This document shows, piece after piece, positions 32,879 to 43,185 of a DNA stretch of 64,000 bases (the first letter of the stretch is position 1; every line of letters begins with the position of its first letter). This DNA comes from Variovorax sp. CF313. Lineage in GTDB: Bacteria; Pseudomonadota; Gammaproteobacteria; Burkholderiales; Burkholderiaceae_C. The stretch spans positions 1-64,000 of the forward strand of contig NZ_AKIW01000087.1 in NCBI RefSeq assembly GCF_000282635.1. The letters are read 5' to 3'. The notes under the pieces were generated by a model that did not search any database, was not told the origin of the DNA, and was given only the letters and a program-made list of their open reading frames with translations. The translations under genes and the position numbers were made by a program.

Positions 32879-33946
32879 ATGACCTCCGCACCTTTGCGCG
32901 CCGGCCTCGTCGGCTACGGTTTTGCCGGCCAGACCTTCCATGCGCCGGTGCTTTCGGCCGTTCCGGGGCTCGAACTGGCCGCAGTGGTGAGTTCGCAGCC
33001 GCACAAAGTGCACGCCGACTGGCCCGGTGTGCCCGTGGTGCCCGACGTGGCGGCGCTGGTGGCCCGCGCCGACATCGACCTCGTCGTGGTCGCGACGCCC
33101 AATGCACAGCACCATCCGGTCGCCAAGGCAGCGCTGGAGGCCGGCAAGCACGTGGTGGTGGACAAGCCTTTCACGCTCGATGTGGCTGAGGCGCGGGAGC
33201 TCGAGGCGTTGTCCAAGCGCAACAACCTTGTCTTGGCGGTGTATCAGAACCGGCGTTTCGATGCCGATTTCCTGACCCTCAAGGATGTCCTGGCGTCCGG
33301 CGAATTGGGCCGGCCGGTGTACCTGGAGTCGCATTTCGACCGCTTCCGGCCCGAGGTGAAGGCGCGCTGGCGCGAGCAGGCCGTGCCGGGGTCGGGCCTG
33401 TGGGTGGACCTGGGCGCCCATCTGGTCGATCAGGCGGTGCAGCTTTTCGGCCGGCCCGACACGATCCAGCTCGACACCGCCGTGCTGCGCGACGGTGCTG
33501 TGGTCGAAGACTACTTTCATGCCGTGCTGCGCTACGAGCTGGGGCCGCATGCGCCGCTGCGCGTGGTGCTGCATTCGACGACGCTCGCCGCCCATGCGGC
33601 GCCGCGCTACATCGTGCACGGCACGCGTGGCAGCTACGTCAAGCACGGCGTCGATACCCAGGAGGATGCGCTGCGCGCCGGGCAGCGGCCGCCGGCCGTG
33701 GGGTGGGGCGCCGATCCGCTCGATGGCGAGCTCACGCTGATCGGCAGCGATGGGGCGCCGCACTTTCGCGCCTTGCCGACGCGGCCAGGCAACTACGTCG
33801 ACTACTACGCTGCGGTCCGCGACGCGATCCTCGGCCACGGCCCGAACCCCGTGCCGCCCGAGCAGGCCGTCGCGCTGATGGAGTTGCTCGACATCGGCCG
33901 CCAGAGCACCGTCGAAGGCCGCGCCATCCGCATCGAGCGCCCATGA
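32879..33946 (+). CDS. Gfo/Idh/MocA-family oxidoreductase
   Basis: 355 residues. The Rossmann NAD(P)-binding start is RAGLVGYGFAGQTFHAPVL. The catalytic-domain hallmark is HVVVDKPFT (the EKP-type motif, here DKP), followed by a beta-sheet domain with VDLGAHLVDQAV. It resembles the E. coli YdgJ/YhhX group of sugar or polyol dehydrogenases. The substrate is unknown. It lies on the plus strand between rho and rpmE2 and ends 4 bp before a bidirectional terminator. Confidence 0.85.
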   Translation: MTSAPLRAGLVGYGFAGQTFHAPVLSAVPGLELAAVVSSQPHKVHADWPGVPVVPDVAALVARADIDLVVVATPNAQHHPVAKAALEAGKHVVVDKPFTLDVAEARELEALSKRNNLVLAVYQNRRFDADFLTLKDVLASGELGRPVYLESHFDRFRPEVKARWREQAVPGSGLWVDLGAHLVDQAVQLFGRPDTIQLDTAVLRDGAVVEDYFHAVLRYELGPHAPLRVVLHSTTLAAHAAPRYIVHGTRGSYVKHGVDTQEDALRAGQRPPAVGWGADPLDGELTLIGSDGAPHFRALPTRPGNYVDYYAAVRDAILGHGPNPVPPEQAVALMELLDIGRQSTVEGRAIRIERP

Positions 33947-33950
33947 AAAA

Positions 33951-33983
33951 AGCGCGTCGGCCCTTGAGGGCCAACGCGCTTTT
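33951..33983. terminator. Bidirectional terminator between the oxidoreductase gene and rho
   Basis: AGCGCGT pairs with ACGCGCT, and GGCCC with GGGCC, separated by one mismatch, around a TTGA loop. It is followed by TTTT on the plus strand and preceded by a run of six A on the same strand, so it works for both convergent genes. Confidence 0.85.
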
Positions 33984-34000
33984 GCGGAAGAGCGTGGTGC

Positions 34001-35266
34001 TCAGCCGCCGCGACGCATCATGTCGAAGAACTCGACATTGGTCTTGGTCGCCTTCATGTTCTTGAGCATCAGCTCCATCGACTCGATCTCGTCCATGTTG
34101 TACATGAGCTGACGCAGGATGCGGGTCTTCTGGAGGATCTCGGGTGCCAGCAGCAATTCTTCGCGGCGCGTGCCGCTGCGGTTGAGCTGGATCGAGGGGA
34201 ACACGCGCTTTTCGTACAGGCGGCGGTCGAGGTGGATTTCGGAGTTGCCGGTGCCCTTGAACTCTTCGAAGATCACTTCGTCCATGCGGCTGCCGGTATC
34301 GATCAGCGCGGTGCCGATGATGGTCAGCGAGCCGCCTTCTTCCACGTTGCGCGCGGCGCCCAGGAAGCGCTTGGGGCGCTGCAGCGCGTTGGAGTCGACG
34401 CCGCCCGTCAGCACCTTGCCCGACGAGGGCACGACGTTGTTGTAGGCGCGGGCGAGGCGGGTGATCGAGTCGAGCAGGATCACCACGTCCTTCTTCAGTT
34501 CGACCAGGCGCTTGGCGCGCTCGATCACCATTTCGGCGACGTGCACGTGGCGCGCTGCGGGCTCGTCGAAGGTCGAAGCAATGACTTCGCCCTTCACCGT
34601 GCGCTGCATTTCGGTCACTTCTTCAGGGCGCTCGTCGACGAGCAGCACCATCATGTGGACGTCGGGGTAGTTGGCGCTGATCGCGTGGGCAATGTGCTGC
34701 ATCATCACCGTCTTGCCGCTCTTGGGCGGTGCCACGAGCAGGGCGCGCTGGCCCTTGCCGATGGGCGCGATGATGTCGATGATGCGGCCCGTGATGTTCT
34801 CGTCGCCCTTGATGCCGTCGCGCTCGAGCTTCATCTGCTCCTTGGGGAACAGCGGCGTCAGGTTTTCGAACATCACCTTGTGCTTGTTCTGCTCGGGCGG
34901 ACCGTCGTTGACCTTGTCGAGCTTGGTCAGCGCGAAATAGCGCTCGCCGTCCTTGGGCGTGCGCACCTCGCCTTCGATCATGTCGCCGGTGTGCAGGTTG
35001 AAGCGGCGCACCTGGCTCGGCGAGATGTAGATGTCGTCCGTGCTGGCCGTGAAGCTGGTGTCGGGGCTGCGCAGGAAGCCGAAGCCGTCGGGCAGTATTT
35101 CGAGCACGCCGTCGGCGAAGACCTGTTCGCCGGCCTTGGCGCGCTTCTTGATGATCGCGAACATCAACTCCTGCTTGCGCATGCGGCCGACGTTTTCGAT
35201 CTCAAGCGCTTCGGCTTGCTTGAGGACTTCAGACACGTGGAGTGCCTTGAGTTCGTTTAAGTGCAT
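34001..35266 (-). CDS. rho: Transcription termination factor Rho
   Basis: 421 residues. The N-terminal HTH-like domain begins [15 protein letters not shown]. The RNA-binding cold-shock domain carries [10 protein letters not shown]. The P-loop is [12 protein letters not shown] and the Walker B is [16 protein letters not shown]. The secondary-site region reads [22 protein letters not shown]. It is a hexameric RNA helicase that ends transcription. It is downstream of trxA on the same strand with a 182 bp leader, which may carry Rho autoregulation. Confidence 0.97.
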   Translation of the reverse strand: MHLNELKALHVSEVLKQAEALEIENVGRMRKQELMFAIIKKRAKAGEQVFADGVLEILPDGFGFLRSPDTSFTASTDDIYISPSQVRRFNLHTGDMIEGEVRTPKDGERYFALTKLDKVNDGPPEQNKHKVMFENLTPLFPKEQMKLERDGIKGDENITGRIIDIIAPIGKGQRALLVAPPKSGKTVMMQHIAHAISANYPDVHMMVLLVDERPEEVTEMQRTVKGEVIASTFDEPAARHVHVAEMVIERAKRLVELKKDVVILLDSITRLARAYNNVVPSSGKVLTGGVDSNALQRPKRFLGAARNVEEGGSLTIIGTALIDTGSRMDEVIFEEFKGTGNSEIHLDRRLYEKRVFPSIQLNRSGTRREELLLAPEILQKTRILRQLMYNMDEIESMELMLKNMKATKTNVEFFDMMRRGG

Positions 35267-35402
35267 GGAATGACCCCTCGCGGGGTAATCGAACGGAAAA
35301 CGGGGGGAGGTTGGGTGTGAAGCGAGAGGTGCCTCACCAACCGGGGAACTCGAACCGGTTGCCTGGATAAAGGGCCGGTGATCTGTGGGAGATTATGACA
35401 GG

Positions 35403-35438
35403 AAAAACGCGCCGGCCAACGCATTGCGCGCTGGCCGG
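35403..35438 (-). terminator. Terminator after trxA
   Basis: On the minus strand CCGGCCA and TGGCCGG form the outer stem, and GCGC/GCGT extend it; TTTTT follows. It is 11 bp beyond the trxA stop and separates trxA from rho. The remaining leader up to 35266 holds no gene. Confidence 0.75.
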
Positions 35439-35448
35439 TGGAAATCGC

Positions 35449-35781
35449 TCAGGCGAGCTGCTGGTCGATGAAGGCCGTGAGTTGCGCCTTGCTCATGGCG
35501 CCGACCTTGGTGGCGGCCAACTGGCCGTCCTTGAACAGCATCAGCGTGGGGATGCCGCGAATGCCGAACTTGGCGGGAATGTCGCGGTTCTCGTCCACGT
35601 TCAGCTTGGCGATCTTCAGCTTGCCTTCGTAGGCGGCCGACACTTCGTCGAGGATCGGGGCGATCATCTTGCAGGGACCGCACCATTCGGCCCAGTAATC
35701 GACCAGCACGGGCTGGCTGGACTTGAGCACGTCGGCCTCGAAGGAGGAATCGGAGATGTGTTTGATGAGTTCGCTGGCCAT
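35449..35781 (-). CDS. trxA: Thioredoxin 1
   Basis: 110 residues from ATG 35781 with AAGGA 8 bp upstream; a longer frame upstream is rejected. The active site is [14 protein letters not shown], and the cis-Pro segment is [10 protein letters not shown]. It is the general cytosolic protein disulfide reductant. trxA followed by rho is a conserved neighbourhood. Confidence 0.96.
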   Translation of the reverse strand: MASELIKHISDSSFEADVLKSSQPVLVDYWAEWCGPCKMIAPILDEVSAAYEGKLKIAKLNVDENRDIPAKFGIRGIPTLMLFKDGQLAATKVGAMSKAQLTAFIDQQLA

Positions 35782-35938
35782 GTGTGGGTCCTTGTGCGCA
35801 GAGAGTTTCGGTGCAGCTAAAGTGCTGGTCATTGTGACAGAAACCAAGGGGTGGCGTGCCGTGCGGGGACGCTATGGCGGCGATAGCCAAAAGCCCTTGT
35901 GCGTCACGTCCACGCGCTCTCCAACCCCTCGATAGAAC

Positions 35939-38518
35939 ATGAACGAAGGCCTCCCTGTCCAGGCCCTGTGGTGCGATCCCGCCGATGGCGTCGTTGCGCG
36001 GATCGTCCGCGCGCTGGCCGATCGCCAGCTGCATGCCGCCCGCACCGTGGTGCTGGTGCCCTACGCGCAGTTGATGGGCGTGGCGCGCGCCATGTGGGCC
36101 CGCAGCGGCAGCCCAGGCTTCGTGCCGCGCTTCGAGACCACCCATAACTGGGCCCGCAGCGCGGGCGGCTTCGTGCCGGCCGGCTACGACATCGCGCACG
36201 ACATGGCGCGCGACCTGGTCACGGCGCAGGCGCTGCTGTCGCAAGCCGGTTTCAGCGCCGAGCGCTTCGCCCTTGCCGGCCGCGTCGTCGAACTGGCGTA
36301 TCAACTGGCCCCTCTTGCAGCTGCCGTGAGTCCCGAAGAGCGGGGCGGCGAATGGGCGCAACGCGCGGCGGGCGTGGCCGAGGCGGGCAGCGAGTCGGAA
36401 TGGTTTCGCATCGAGAGCGCGCTGATCCGCATCGCCGTCGCGTGGGCCTCGACCTCGGGCTATGCCACCGACGTGCTCCTGCGCGACAGCACGCGCGCGC
36501 AGGTCGACGCGCTGATCGTGCTCGAGGGCTTCCTGGCCGATCCGCTCACGCAGTCGCTCTGCAAGCTGTGGGGCGACCGCGCTCTTCATCTCTCGCTCGT
36601 GCCCTCGGGCGCGCCCACGCAGGCTGCGGTTTCGCACGTCGCCCTCGACCCCGAAGACGAAGCCGAACTCGCCGCCGCCTGCGTGCTGCGCCACCTCGCC
36701 GAAGACCGCGCACCGGTCGCCTTGATCGCAACCGACCGCGCCCTCACGCGCCGCATCAGCGCCCAGCTGAGTGCGAAAGGTATCGTCACGCACGACGAAA
36801 CGGGCTGGAAGCTGTCGACCACGCGCGCTGCCGCCACGCTGATGAGCGCGCTGCGCGCCTGCGCCCACGACGCCGCCAGCGACCAGGTGCTCGAATGGCT
36901 CAAGAGCGGCACCGATGGCGATGCACCGGCTGTGCAACTGCTCGAAGCCCGCTTGCGCCGCGAGGGCCTGCGCGACTGGTTGGCCTGGTGTGCCTTGGTG
37001 GCGCGCAGCGAGAAAGCGCAGGACGCCACGTTGCTGTCCTTCACCGAGGCCATCGAGGCGCGACGCGCGCCCATGGCCCGGTCCCGCCCCCTGGCCGACT
37101 GGCTGCGCGCGTTGCGCGAGCTGCTGGAAGCCAGCGGCCAATGGGCGCTGCTCGACGAAGACCTCGCGGGCGGCAAAGTGATCGGCGCCCTGTGGCTCGA
37201 TGCCGGCGCGCATGGCGACGACGACGATTTCCCCGGCGGGCGCCACACGCTGGCCGAATTCACCGCCTGGGTCCGCGACGTGCTGGAAGACGCGAGCTTC
37301 GTGCCCCCCGCGGGCGACCAGGCACCTAAGGTCGTCGTGCTGCCGCTGTACCAATTGCTGGGCCGTGCGTTCGGCGCCGTGGTCATCCCCGGCTGCGACG
37401 ACCGGCGCCTGCCTGCGTCGCCCGAGCCGCCCGGCAACTGGAGCGCCGCCCAGCGACTCGAACTGGGCCTGGCGTCGCGTGAAACGCTCGAAGCTGCGCA
37501 ACGCGCGGCCTGGGCCGCGGCCCTGCACAACTTGTCGTGCGAGTTGATCTGGCGCCAGTCCGACGCCAGCGGCGAGCCGGTACGGCCCAGTCCGCTGGTG
37601 CAGGCGCTGCAGCTCGATCACGCGCTGCAGCCCTCGGCCGATCCGCGCACGCCGCGCGACGTGACCGTGCAGCCAACCGAATATCCGACCCCTTCCGGCG
37701 CGCTCCTGCCACTGGAGAACATCTCGACCAGCGTGTACGAAGACCTGCGCCGCTGCCCCTACCGCTTCTTCGCGTTGCGGCAGTTGGGCCTGCGCAGCGC
37801 CGACGAGCTCGATGCCGAGATCGACAAGCGCGACTTCGGCAACTGGCTGCATGCCGTGCTTGGTCACTTCCACGAGACGCTGGCTGAGGCTGCGACGCAG
37901 GACGCCCAGGAACGCACCGCGCTCATCGAAGAGGCCGCCCGGCGCGCGACGCAGGAGCTCAGCCTGTCCGCAGCCGAGTTCCTGCCTTTCGCCGCGGCCT
38001 GGCCCGCGGTGCGCGACGGCTACCTCAACTGGTTGACGGGGCACGAGGCGGGCGGCGCGGTTTTCGTCGAAGCCGAGCCCTGGAAGGAGCAGTCCCTGGG
38101 CACGCTGCGGCTGATCGGCCGGCTCGATCGCATCGACCGCATGCCAGACGGCCAGGCTTTCGTGATCGACTACAAGACCGAGTCCGCCGCCGTCAGCAAG
38201 GAGCGCGTGAAAGACCCGACCGAAGACACGCAACTGGCCTTCTATGCCGCGCTGGTGGCCGACGACACCTTGCGTGCGGCCTATGTGAACGTCGGGGAAA
38301 AGTCCTCCGGCACGCAGACCGTCGAGCAGCCCGCCGTGGTCGAGGCGCGGGATGCGCTGGTGGCCGGCATCATCGACGACTTCACGCGCATTGCACAGGG
38401 GGCAGCACTGCCGCCATTAGGGGAGGGCGCCGTCTGCGACTACTGCGCCGCACGCGGCCTTTGCCGCAAGGACTTCTGGGGCAACGAGGTCCCCCGGCCC
38501 GGGGGCATTGCGAAATGA
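35939..38518 (+). CDS. addB: AddB-like PD-(D/E)XK nuclease subunit of a RecBCD-type complex
   Basis: 859 residues. The N-terminal helicase-like half lacks a working Walker A. The C-terminal half has the RecB-family nuclease: LHAVLGHFHETL, then GRLDRIDRMPDGQAFVIDYKTE. Cysteines at DLRRCPYRFF and CDYCAARGLC form the Fe-S staple typical of AddB nuclease domains. It would resect double-strand breaks with AddA. TGA overlaps the addA ATG. Some annotations call this simply a PD-(D/E)XK nuclease family protein. Confidence 0.8.
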   Translation: MNEGLPVQALWCDPADGVVARIVRALADRQLHAARTVVLVPYAQLMGVARAMWARSGSPGFVPRFETTHNWARSAGGFVPAGYDIAHDMARDLVTAQALLSQAGFSAERFALAGRVVELAYQLAPLAAAVSPEERGGEWAQRAAGVAEAGSESEWFRIESALIRIAVAWASTSGYATDVLLRDSTRAQVDALIVLEGFLADPLTQSLCKLWGDRALHLSLVPSGAPTQAAVSHVALDPEDEAELAAACVLRHLAEDRAPVALIATDRALTRRISAQLSAKGIVTHDETGWKLSTTRAAATLMSALRACAHDAASDQVLEWLKSGTDGDAPAVQLLEARLRREGLRDWLAWCALVARSEKAQDATLLSFTEAIEARRAPMARSRPLADWLRALRELLEASGQWALLDEDLAGGKVIGALWLDAGAHGDDDDFPGGRHTLAEFTAWVRDVLEDASFVPPAGDQAPKVVVLPLYQLLGRAFGAVVIPGCDDRRLPASPEPPGNWSAAQRLELGLASRETLEAAQRAAWAAALHNLSCELIWRQSDASGEPVRPSPLVQALQLDHALQPSADPRTPRDVTVQPTEYPTPSGALLPLENISTSVYEDLRRCPYRFFALRQLGLRSADELDAEIDKRDFGNWLHAVLGHFHETLAEAATQDAQERTALIEEAARRATQELSLSAAEFLPFAAAWPAVRDGYLNWLTGHEAGGAVFVEAEPWKEQSLGTLRLIGRLDRIDRMPDGQAFVIDYKTESAAVSKERVKDPTEDTQLAFYAALVADDTLRAAYVNVGEKSSGTQTVEQPAVVEARDALVAGIIDDFTRIAQGAALPPLGEGAVCDYCAARGLCRKDFWGNEVPRPGGIAK

Positions 38519-41500
38519 ACGGCGCTGCCTACGAACACAACGGCCGGCACGTCACGCGCGAGGCCTTCTATACCGTCGCCTGCGACCCGCGCCGCTCGGT
38601 CGCCGTCGAAGCCTGTGCGGGCGCGGGCAAGACCTGGATGCTGGTGTCGCGCATCCTGCGCGCGCTGCTCGAAGAAGGCGAGTCTGCCTGCGAGCCGCAT
38701 GAGATCCTGGCCATCACCTTCACGAAGAAGGCGGCCGGCGAGATGCGCGAGCGGCTCGACCAGTGGCTCGAGGATTTTGCTGAACGGACGCCGGAAGAAC
38801 TGGTCGGCCAGCTCGTGATGCGCGGCGTCGAGCCGGCGGCCGCATTGGCCGCCGTGCCGCGCCTGAAGGGCCTCTACAGGCGCCTGCTCGAAGGCGGCAG
38901 GCCGGTGCAGTTCCGCACCTTCCACGCCTGGTTCGCGGGCCTGCTGCGCAATGCGCCGCTCGCGGCGCTGCGCGAGCTGGGCCTGCCGTCGAACTACGAA
39001 CTGCTCGAAGACGACGCCGAGGCGCGCGGCCACACGTGGCGGCCCTTCTTCGAGGCCGTCACCGCCGACAAGAATGCGCTGGCCGATTACTACGCCGTCG
39101 TCGCGACGCACGGCCGCTCGCAGACGGCCAAGGCCCTGAGCGAGGCGCTCTCGAAGCGCGTCGAGTTCTCACTGGCCGATGCAGAGAATGCCGTCCAGCA
39201 TTTCAGCGTGTTCTTTCCGTCGCTCGAAGGCCTTGACGAACCGACCGAGGCCTTGCTCGGCGAGCCGGTGCGCCGCCGTTGGCTTGACCGCGCCGCCGCG
39301 CTCGGCCGCGAGAGCAACAAGACGCCGCAGAAGGCGGCCGAGGCCATCATCGACGTGTTCGGCATGGCCGAGCCTCCAGCCGATTCGCTGGCGGCCGCGC
39401 TCGCGCACCTGCGCAAGAACTTCTTCGTCGCCACCGAAGATCGCCTCAACAAGAACCTGCAGAAGTTCCCCGCCGCGCAGGAAGCCGAGGCCGAGCTGCA
39501 GGTGCTGTGCGGCGCGCAGGCCCAGCACGCCGCATGGCTCTACCAGCAGCGCATGACGCGCCTCACACGCCTGCTGATCGCAGCCTTTGCCGATGTGAAG
39601 CGTGCCCACGGCTGGGTCGACATGAACGACGTCGAGCAGGCCGCGCAACTGCTGCTCGGCCAGTCGGCGCTGTCGGGCTGGGTGCAGGAGCGGCTCGACG
39701 CGCGCATTGCGCACCTGCTGATCGACGAATTCCAGGACACCAACCCGCTGCAGTGGCAGGCGCTGTACGGCTGGCTCAGCGCGTACACCGGGGCGCAGGG
39801 CCGCGCGCCGCGCGTGTTCATCGTGGGCGACCCGAAGCAGAGCATCTACCGCTTCCGCCGCGCCGAGCCGCAGGTGTTCATCGCCGCGAAGAAGTTCGTG
39901 CGCGAAGGGCTCGACGGCGAGTTGCTTAACTGCGACCACACCCACCGCAATGCGCGGGCCGTGGTCGGGCTGGTCAATACGGCGATGCTGGCGGCGCAAG
40001 AGGCCGGTGAGTTCGATGGCTACCGCGCCCACACCACCGAGCGCGGCGACGAAGGCGAACTGCTCAAGCTGCCGGCCATCGACCGCGACGCACTCGGCGA
40101 TGCGTCCGATGCGGCACCGGCCGACGACGGCATGCTGCACTGGCGCGACAGCCTCGTCACACCGCGCGTGCTGCCCGAAGAACAGCTGCTGCAGAAGGAA
40201 TGCGAACAGGCCGCGCAATGGGTGGCGCAGCGCATCGCCGACGGCACGCCGCCGCGCCAGATCATGGTGCTGGCGCGCCGCCGCAGCCGGCTCTCGGCCA
40301 TGCAGGACGCATTGCGCCAGCGCCACATTCCCGTGCAGCAGCCAGAGAAGAACGATCTGCACGACGCACCCGAAGTGCAGGACGTGGTCGCGCTGATCGA
40401 TGTGCTGGTGTCGCCCGCGCACGATCTTTCGCTGGCGCGGGCGCTGAAGTCGCCGGTGTTCGGCATCGGTGACGAGGCGCTGGTGCAGCTCGCACTGCGC
40501 CAGCGCGAGCGCGGCCCGGTGAGCTGGTTCGCGCTGATCCTGAAGGACGAAAGCCTGCCGCCGGCGTTGATCGAGGCGGGCACAAAGCTCAGGAAGTGGC
40601 AGCGCTGGCTGATGACACTGCCGCCCCACGACGCGCTAGACGCGATCTTTCACGATGGCGATCTGCTCGCGAAATTCGGCGCCGCAGTTCCCGCCGCGAT
40701 GCGCCAGAGCGCGCTGGCCAATCTGCGCGGCCTGCTGTCCGCATCGCTCGAGATTGACGGCGCACGTTTCGCGACACCGTATGCACTGGTGCGTGCGTTG
40801 CGCGCTGGCGGCGTGCGCGCCCCGGCCGTTGCCGCGCCCGATGCGGTGCAACTGCTGACCGTGCATGGCGCGAAGGGACTGGAGGCCGATACCGTTCTCA
40901 TGCTCGACTGCGACGCGGCACCACCGCGTGCCCAGACCATGGGCGTGTTGGTCGAATGGAAGGGCAGCGACAGCGCGCCGACGCGCTTCGTGTTCCTTGC
41001 GAGCGAGAAGACGCCGCCGGCCTGCGCGGCGGCATTGCTCGAAGAGGAGCAGCGCGCGCGCCATCGTGAAGAGCTCAACGGCCTTTACGTCGCGACCACG
41101 CGGGCACGCGAGCGGCTGGTGTTGTCGTCGGTGCGCCCGGCGCGCGCCAACGAAGGCAGCTGGTGGGCGCGATTGGAGCCGCTGTGCGAGCCTACCGAGG
41201 CCGACGAGCCACTGGTCGCCTTGCCGACCGACTCCGGCGCGGGCAGCTTCTCGATGAAGCGCATGCCTGCGGCGCCCGTGTTGGTCGAACAACCTGCCAC
41301 CAAGAAAGCGCCAGACACCACCGTTGACGCGCGCGCCGCCGCCTTCGGCCAGGCCATGCACCGCCTGCTCGAATGGGCTGTCCCTGGCGAGCCGCTGCCT
41401 GCGGCCCACGTGCGCGCTGCAGCACGCGAATTCATGCTCGATGCGCAGCAGGCGCGCGGTGCCGCCGCGCTGGCGCAGCGCATCCGCGCGGGCGAGGGCG

Positions 41501-41775
41501 CCTGGGTGTGGGACGATCGCAGGGTCGACTGGCATGGCAACGAAGTCACGCTGGTGCATGAAGGCGAGATCTTGCGCATCGACCGTCTGGTGCGCGAGCG
41601 CGACAGCGGCGCCTGGTGGATCCTCGACTACAAATCTGCGGCGCGCCCCGAACGGGACGCTGCGCTGATCGCACAGATGCAGCGCTATCGCGCAGCGGTG
41701 CAACATGCCTATCCCGGTGCCACGGTGCGCGTCGCGTTCCTCACCGGGCAGGGCGAACTGGTAAATCTCGAATGA
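38515..41775 (+). CDS. addA: AddA-like UvrD-type helicase-nuclease
   Basis: 1086 residues from the ATG at 38515 within the addB stop. Superfamily 1 motifs are complete: EACAGAGKTWMLVSRI (I), LLIDEFQDTNPLQW (II), VFIVGDPKQSIYRFR (III), LLTVHGAKGLEADTVLML (V) and LYVATTRARERLVLS (VI). The C-terminal RecB-type nuclease reads ILRIDRLVRERDSGAWWIL then DYKSA. With AddB it processes DNA ends for recombination. The stop overlaps the next ATG, so three genes are coupled. Confidence 0.88.
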   Translation: MNGAAYEHNGRHVTREAFYTVACDPRRSVAVEACAGAGKTWMLVSRILRALLEEGESACEPHEILAITFTKKAAGEMRERLDQWLEDFAERTPEELVGQLVMRGVEPAAALAAVPRLKGLYRRLLEGGRPVQFRTFHAWFAGLLRNAPLAALRELGLPSNYELLEDDAEARGHTWRPFFEAVTADKNALADYYAVVATHGRSQTAKALSEALSKRVEFSLADAENAVQHFSVFFPSLEGLDEPTEALLGEPVRRRWLDRAAALGRESNKTPQKAAEAIIDVFGMAEPPADSLAAALAHLRKNFFVATEDRLNKNLQKFPAAQEAEAELQVLCGAQAQHAAWLYQQRMTRLTRLLIAAFADVKRAHGWVDMNDVEQAAQLLLGQSALSGWVQERLDARIAHLLIDEFQDTNPLQWQALYGWLSAYTGAQGRAPRVFIVGDPKQSIYRFRRAEPQVFIAAKKFVREGLDGELLNCDHTHRNARAVVGLVNTAMLAAQEAGEFDGYRAHTTERGDEGELLKLPAIDRDALGDASDAAPADDGMLHWRDSLVTPRVLPEEQLLQKECEQAAQWVAQRIADGTPPRQIMVLARRRSRLSAMQDALRQRHIPVQQPEKNDLHDAPEVQDVVALIDVLVSPAHDLSLARALKSPVFGIGDEALVQLALRQRERGPVSWFALILKDESLPPALIEAGTKLRKWQRWLMTLPPHDALDAIFHDGDLLAKFGAAVPAAMRQSALANLRGLLSASLEIDGARFATPYALVRALRAGGVRAPAVAAPDAVQLLTVHGAKGLEADTVLMLDCDAAPPRAQTMGVLVEWKGSDSAPTRFVFLASEKTPPACAAALLEEEQRARHREELNGLYVATTRARERLVLSSVRPARANEGSWWARLEPLCEPTEADEPLVALPTDSGAGSFSMKRMPAAPVLVEQPATKKAPDTTVDARAAAFGQAMHRLLEWAVPGEPLPAAHVRAAAREFMLDAQQARGAAALAQRIRAGEGAWVWDDRRVDWHGNEVTLVHEGEILRIDRLVRERDSGAWWILDYKSAARPERDAALIAQMQRYRAAVQHAYPGATVRVAFLTGQGELVNLE

Positions 41776-43013
41776 CTGTTTCCCCTACCGTCGCCGTCAT
41801 CGGCGGCGGACCTGCCGGCCTGATGGCGGCTGAAGTCCTGAGCGCTTCCGGCGCACAGGTGCATGTGTATGACGCGATGCCTTCGGTCGGCCGCAAGTTC
41901 CTGCTGGCCGGCCGTGGCGGGCTGAACCTCACGCACTCGGAGCCCTTCGATGTGTTCATGACCCGCTTCGGCGAGCGCCGCGCGCAGCTCGAACCGATGC
42001 TGGCGCTGTTCGGACCGCAGCAGATGCGCGAATGGGCGAGCGGCCTGGGCATCGAGACCTTCGTCGGCACGTCGGGGCGCGTGTTTCCAACCGACATGAA
42101 GGCCGCGCCGCTGCTGCGCGCGTGGTTGCATCGTTTGCGCGCGGCGGGTGTGCAGTTTCATATGCGGCATCGTTGGATGGGCGATGGGGTTTTCGACACG
42201 GCGTCGCTGCGGTTCGCGACGCCTGCCGGCGGCATTGCGGCAAAGGCCGATGCGGTAGTGCTGGCGCTCGGCGGCGCGAGCTGGGCTCGTCTCGGCTCCG
42301 ATGGCGCGTGGGTGCCGTGGCTTCAGGCGCAGGGTGTGGAAGTGGCGCCGCTGCTGGCGGCCAATTCAGGCTTCGACGGCACCGGCTGGAGCGAGCATTT
42401 CTCCAGCCGGTTTGCCGGGCAGCCGTTCAAGTCGGTCGCGATCTCGTTCACCGACAGCCACGGGAGGCACTTTGCGCGCAAGGGCGAGTTCGTCGCGACA
42501 GCCAAGGGGATCGAAGGCAGCCTGATCTATGCGGCGTCGGCGCTGCTGCGCGACGAGATTGCCGCGAAGGGCAGCGCGACGCTGTTGCTGGATCTGCTGC
42601 CCGACCGCAGTGCCGAACAGGTATTGGCCGCAGTGACGCACCCTCGCGGCGCGCGTTCGCTCAGCAGCCATCTCAAGAGCCGGCTGGGGCTCGAGGGCAT
42701 CAAGGCGGGGGTGCTGCACGAGGCCTTGGGCCGCGAAGCGATGCAGGACGCCGCGCAACTGGCCGCGACGATCAAGGCGGTGCCCTTGAAGCTCATCGCG
42801 ACGCGGCCGGTCGACGAGGCGATCAGCACGGCAGGCGGCGTGCGCTTCGACGCGCTGGATGCGCAGCTGATGTCGAACGCGCTGCCCGGCGTGTTTGCGG
42901 CAGGAGAGATGCTCGACTGGGAGGCGCCGACCGGCGGCTACCTGCTGACAGCGTCGATGGCCAGCGGCGCGGCCGCGGCGCGCGGCGCGATTCGTCGTCT
43001 AGGTCTGGGCTGA
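41772..43013 (+). CDS. HI0933/YhiN-type FAD flavoprotein
   Basis: 413 residues. The dinucleotide fold VAVIGGGPAGLMAAEVLSAS and the family block GRKFLLAGRGGLNLTHSEP define the HI0933/YhiN group (TIGR03862-type, sometimes labelled aminoacetone oxidase family). The C-terminal FAD motif is AGEMLDWEAPTGGYLLTASM. The true substrate is unknown. It overlaps addA by ATGA, which may be coincidental packing rather than a functional link. Confidence 0.82.
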   Translation: MTVSPTVAVIGGGPAGLMAAEVLSASGAQVHVYDAMPSVGRKFLLAGRGGLNLTHSEPFDVFMTRFGERRAQLEPMLALFGPQQMREWASGLGIETFVGTSGRVFPTDMKAAPLLRAWLHRLRAAGVQFHMRHRWMGDGVFDTASLRFATPAGGIAAKADAVVLALGGASWARLGSDGAWVPWLQAQGVEVAPLLAANSGFDGTGWSEHFSSRFAGQPFKSVAISFTDSHGRHFARKGEFVATAKGIEGSLIYAASALLRDEIAAKGSATLLLDLLPDRSAEQVLAAVTHPRGARSLSSHLKSRLGLEGIKAGVLHEALGREAMQDAAQLAATIKAVPLKLIATRPVDEAISTAGGVRFDALDAQLMSNALPGVFAAGEMLDWEAPTGGYLLTASMASGAAAARGAIRRLGLG

Positions 43014-43031
43014 GAGTGATTGTTGCAAGCC

Positions 43032-43059
43032 TCGTTTCATTTCGCACGGAATGAAACGA
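43032..43059. terminator. Hairpin between the flavoprotein gene and ffs
   Basis: Perfect 10 bp arms TCGTTTCATT and AATGAAACGA around 8 nt, placed between two convergent genes. No U-run follows on either strand, so terminator activity is unsure. Confidence 0.4.
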
Positions 43060-43074
43060 AGCTGCTGAAGAGGT

Positions 43075-43170
43075 TGACGAGCCTTACCCCTGGCACTGAC
43101 TACGCAGTTAGGGCTGCTTGGTTCCCCACCTGACCCGGTTGGCCACTTCACCATGCAGGGAGGCCCGTCA
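43075..43170 (-). ncRNA. ffs: Signal recognition particle 4.5S RNA
   Basis: The minus strand contains the conserved SRP apical loop GGTCAGGTGGGGAACCAAGC followed by AGCC. The two sides TGACGGGCCTCCCTG and CAGGGGTAAGGCTCGTCA pair to close a long hairpin of about 96 nt. It binds Ffh and targets membrane proteins. Its place just before dnaX is usual in related bacteria. The ends are set from the pairing and may be off by several bases. Confidence 0.85.
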
Positions 43171-43185
43171 GCATGGATTCTAACC

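Noticed and set aside
35393-38233. A 946-codon open frame on the minus strand opposite addB.
   Set aside because: It is antisense to a gene with clear nuclease motifs and shows no domain of its own. Its end merely runs into the trxA region.
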